Of a stretch of DNA of 64,000 nucleotides, positions 60,350-64,000 are shown piece after piece. Origin of the DNA: Plantago elongata (lineage: Eukaryota > Streptophyta > Magnoliopsida > Lamiales > Plantaginaceae); contig JAYMSP010000071.1 in NCBI GenBank assembly GCA_036897095.1, positions 28,613 to 92,612 of the forward strand, in the 5' to 3' direction. A program made the position numbers and the translations under genes. Position 1 is the first letter of the stretch. Each line of letters opens with the position of its first letter. The notes under the pieces were generated by a model, which searched no databases, had not been told where the DNA came from, and was given only the letters and a program-made list of their open reading frames with translations.

Positions 60350-61996
60350 AATGATGCATTATGCATTATTGTTATAAAAGTAAGTGTAAATTATAAATCA
60401 AAGGTCAACATTTTTAAGAACTTACAAAATATTGAATAAATAATATTTCAGTTTATTTTTTCAAAGTTAAAATTCGAGTAATCATGAAAAATGCTCTTAC
60501 TTTCTTCTTTATTGGGTCCCATACTCCCATTGTGGCGCGTAAATAAGAAGCACGAGGCGTGGCGCATCACGCCTCATGAAGGAGAGTTATTAGGATTTTC
60601 CCGAACTTGTCGAACCTTCTATTATGAAACCTAGCTTACGTGCATGCATGGTATATGATTCATTTTCATGGCTCGTATGTTGCATATTTATATCCTATCA
60701 TGTTGAGTGGGGACTAAAGAATACACCTTAGAAGTCATGTAGCCAAAAGTGTACTACCACGTGGGTAGTTTAGTTGATCTACAAAGACAAGAGATGATAT
60801 GTGTGGCTCCGTTATGGTCGTATCCAGCGTTAATTTATATGTGGTATGTCGATGCGTGCATGGTTGTGCTAGAGGAGGTTAACAAAGGAAAATACATGTA
60901 GTTTGTACTGTTTATTTTAATTTTTTTGAATAAATTTTGCAGGTAGTTATGTTGCTTGTTTACTTTAAATGGTGCAGTTTTTGGTTTGTATAATTAAATG
61001 GTAATCTTTTGTATAAATTCTCTATGTTATTTTGTATTTTCCTTGCAACAAAAATGGTGATGTTATCATAAGTCATGTTTAAACCAGACTAATTGATATT
61101 TTTATTGTACATATAACATATTAGATTTTCGTAAAAGGGTGGTAAAATTCAGGTTAAATTAATTTATATTTTGAAATCTTAACTAGTTTTTTAATTTTAC
61201 CCGTATTTAGACCGGCCGGTGGAGTTTTCCAAGTTGGTTTTCAGGCGAAAAAAACTAGCCAATGGTCAGTTTGGGGCAAATCACGAATGACATATGCAGT
61301 ATCACGTTTGACCACCATGTGACATCTATCACATACTTTTTTGTTATTGTGGCCTTTGAAGGAAATGTTGATGATTTTGACCAAAAAACTTGAGTTAGCT
61401 AGCCAGTCAACTGGTAACACTCGACAAGCCAATAATAAAAATAAAATAAAATAAAAACTTAAATTCAAATATTTTAAAAATTAAAAATAAAAAGTAAAAG
61501 ATAAAAATTATATTAGAAAATTAAATAACTTGAAGAAGTTGGGCGTCAAATATTTTTAATATTACTTTTACATTTTTAAGTATCAATTATTACTTTTCCT
61601 TGTTTAATTTTATGATACTTGAATTTAAATTTTATTTTTTCATTTTTAAATTTTATTTTCCTCTAGATTCATATAACTCATTCTGACTAGGTAACTTACC
61701 AGTTGAGAAGCTTGCCAACTTAATTTTTTTTGTCAAAAAATGTCAACACGTCTTCTCAATTCCATGATAATAAAACAATGAGAGATACCACATGTGGTCA
61801 AACATAATATTATGTACGCCATTTGTCCCAAACTATAATATTATGGGTAACTTTCTTCCTATTCAGATTGATATGTCTACCGTCCGAATCACACTTTAAC
61901 TAGACTTACCCGCCATATTTCAAAACATAGATTGTAAGCATAGGAAATTACAAACTCTTCAAAATATCCGGATTTCTTATAAATTGATATGGATTA
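60350..61996. other. AT-rich intergenic region between Dof and IRE-type kinase genes
   Basis: About 1.6 kb with no supportable gene. The short ACGCGT-free, GC-richer patch near 60530-60600 (gtggcgcgtaaat, cgtggcgcatcacgcctcat) contains the small inverted pair gaggcgtg and cacgcctc. Otherwise nothing was seen. Confidence 0.5.
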
Positions 61997-62284
61997 TTGT
62001 TGCGAATGTTCTTTTTTTCGAAAGAAAGTATTTTATCGGTATCCAAATTTAGAGCAGTCAGTCAAAGACTTTCCTGGGTGTTTCACATCATCAACCCCTT
62101 TTTCTTTCTCTTTCGTTTTTCAGTCCAAAACGTTCGTTTAGCTTATTTTAACACGCACTGCATCATCACCCTCGTCAATTCATCATCATCATTTCTTCTT
62201 CTTCACTTCCATGAAACCAGTTCACTGCAACTCAGCTCAAATCTCACCGAGCAGCTCTTTCTTCTGAATGGTACACAAACGAAA

Positions 62285-63014
62285 ATGGTGTTCAAGGGCA
62301 GATTCTTCTCTTCTAAGAAATCCGATGCTTCCAGCCCTAGCGGATCCTCCAATAGCCCTCGATCTACCGGCTCCAACTCCAACTCTCCGATCCGATCCGA
62401 TAAGAAGAAGCACAAATCTCTCTCTCCTTCTCTCTCCAAGGACGCTTCCGGCGCCTCTACTCCGACCAGTACATCGAGGAGCCTCCTCAGGAAAAAGGAC
62501 TCATCGAAAACCAAGGAACCTATCGATTTGAGCAAATTGAACTACTCCTCAACTGCCAATACGAATCCTAACACTACTAATCCTACCAATCCTGCTACTA
62601 CTACTACTAGTACTGGGATTACTGCTGCTTCAAAACCTAAGAAGCTGGATGTTCCGCTAGCTGGACCTACTCCGGTTTCGGTTTCGCCGATAGTTGCGTC
62701 TTCGTTAGGTCTGAATAAGATTAAGACTCGATCAGGTCCCTTGCCGCAGGAGAGTTTCTTCAATTTTGGGAGTGGGAGGGAGAAGGGGGGTGGTTTGGGT
62801 GCTAGTAATTTGTCTAGGCCATTTGGTGGTGGTAGTAATGATGGGGGTTTGAATGGTAAGAAGAAGAAGGACAAGTTGTTCGCTGACAATGTGGAGAATG
62901 GGGGTTATTCGGATGGTATGTCCACTGAGAGTGGGGTGGAGAAGAGCCCGTACGTGGCACAGCCTCAGGGTCGGTCGCGGCTTCAGAATGCTGAATCGTC
63001 GTCTGGACCGTCTG
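62285..63014 (+). CDS. First coding exon of an IRE/IREH1-type AGC serine/threonine kinase, partial
   Basis: Plant IRE (INCOMPLETE ROOT HAIR ELONGATION) and IREH1 are very large AGC kinases involved in root-hair and root growth. Only the N-terminal regulatory part lies in the window: 243 codons from the ATG at 62285 to a GTATGC donor at 63015. The start [14 protein letters not shown], the [21 protein letters not shown] block, and [20 protein letters not shown] followed by [10 protein letters not shown] are hallmarks of this family. The region is Ser/Thr/Pro/Asn-rich and disordered, with no catalytic motif. The open frame extends upstream to 61997, but the conserved start and CT-rich leader argue for 62285. 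The remaining kinase exons would lie past 64000, on the + strand. Confidence 0.85.
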
Positions 63015-64000
63015 GTATGCTTCTGTATGTATATACTGTTAATTTTAATGTCCTGGTGATTATGCTGTTGCTTTTAAGCAACATTGAAGTAGTTAAGTGT
63101 AGTGCAGAGAGTAAAATGAACTAATGGCTTGATAATTGTAATGCTAAACGGGTTAATTTGTGGATGGGGAGATTATAGATGATGTTGAAGTTTCATTTAG
63201 ATGTAACTAGAATGTGGCTATTTAAGTGAACGCTGAGACTATGCTATTTAGGGCTTGTTCAATTAGTGGTACTTTTCTTTTATGTAGATAGACTCGTAGA
63301 AAATTATTGTGTAGCTTGTGCTGTTGATCCTTATGAAATTTATCGTCAGAGTTTGTATGTGTAGATATGAACTTCCATTCCAATTTGTTGCGCCTATGCT
63401 TATATTTTTACCGTACAGCTCCTTGATTCTTACATACAAAATATGACTTGTATATTTAACAACTCATCATGAGAATGGGGCAATGGTTTATCCCGTTCGC
63501 CAATCAACTCTTAGGCCATGTAAACATGTACGAACACAAACTCACACATGTTTTTTCAACTTCAAGTTGTAAGAGCTTTAACTAATATACAATCTGACTG
63601 TTCTCCAGGTTTCTTACAAGCAAAATCTGTACCTCAACCAAGGATAATCTAGTTTTGGATGTTAGTATTTCATATGTTAGATCTTAGATAGTTAGATCTA
63701 TCTTAGGGGTGACTTGGACTGTAGATAAAAACTTCCCTGTGCTATTGGTCCCTTTTGGCAGTGGAGCTAGATAAAAATACCTCATATGATATGATCTCTT
63801 TTTCCTTTGGTTGCGTATCCATTGGCTGCTAACCAGGGCACTACAAGCACCTGAATTGTCCTCCACCTATTCCGGTTGAGCCGACTTATGTTGTTATGTT
63901 CTTTTTTTTTTTTTTTTTTTTGTTTCAATTTTTTTTTTTTTGTCATATGCAAAACAGTAGTAATTAAATGATGTAGGTCAGACTTGTTTACAAGCATTGA
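63015..64000 (+). other. First intron of the IRE-type kinase gene, continuing past the window
   Basis: After the donor at 63015 there is no recognisable further exon to the end of the window. It holds two interrupted T-rich tracts (63902-63920 and 63930-63942). Reading into the intron would add about 36 codons and then a stop. Confidence 0.55.

Noticed and set aside
61997-62284. Upstream in-frame extension of the IRE-type kinase exon
   Set aside because: The family start ([14 protein letters not shown]) is at 62285, and the upstream part is CT-rich leader with a hydrophobic chance reading.

Overview
This is a 64 kb stretch of plant nuclear DNA, most likely from a eudicot. The genes are split by GT-AG introns, the intergenic DNA is AT-rich and carries short foldback (MITE-like) elements, and every recognisable protein belongs to a land-plant family (KUP/HAK transporter, group D MAPKK, DC1, Dof, INDETERMINATE DOMAIN, IRE-type AGC kinase). 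There are no operons and I see no bacterial, viral or organellar block. I rebuilt the gene models by hand. Each complete multi-exon model (KUP, PYD1, SSU72, UV-B-induced protein, purple acid phosphatase, alpha/beta-hydrolase, 5-phosphatase, IDD factor) joins in frame from ATG to stop. Species cannot be named from the sequence alone.

Layout. 1-354 (+): 3' end of a gene with an acidic, Ser/Trp-rich tail, tentatively NFXL1-like. 2999-7986 (+): ten-exon KUP/HAK/KT potassium transporter. 8607-11367 (-): dihydropyrimidine dehydrogenase PYD1, convergent with the transporter. 11.4-16.4 kb: gene-poor, with two foldback elements. 16432-17370 (-): intronless MKK9-type MAPK kinase kinase target (MAPKK). 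21474-20509 (-): DC1-domain protein. 23596-21915 (-): SSU72 CTD phosphatase. 27095-28803 (+): UV-B-induced DUF760 plastid protein. 31553-29805 (-): purple acid phosphatase. 34035-39811 (+): monoacylglycerol-lipase-like alpha/beta hydrolase. 42859-45016 (+): type I inositol polyphosphate 5-phosphatase. 46151-46035 (-): one candidate coding exon of an unrecognised gene. 47331-47681 (+): small plant protein of unknown function. 49733-53518 (+): IDD14/15/16-clade zinc-finger factor (SGR5-like). 53.5-59.4 kb: gene-free and rich in MITEs. 60178-59438 (-): divergent Dof factor. 62285 to beyond the window (+): first coding exon of an IRE/IREH1-type AGC kinase.

The genes do not form a pathway. They are ordinary neighbours covering transport, pyrimidine breakdown, signalling and transcription. 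I found no clear new biological system. The points most worth a second look are: (1) the KUP protein has Arg where the near-invariant Asp of the YGDL motif should be, with other unusual motif residues and a possible 51-nt cassette exon; (2) a duplicated splice acceptor in the hydrolase gene would give a truncated form without the catalytic Ser; (3) the SGR5-like gene has a structure suited to a truncated isoform, plus upstream ORFs and a G-quadruplex-capable tract; (4) there are several long inverted repeats that could make hairpin RNA; (5) there is an orphan minus-strand coding exon near 46.1 kb.
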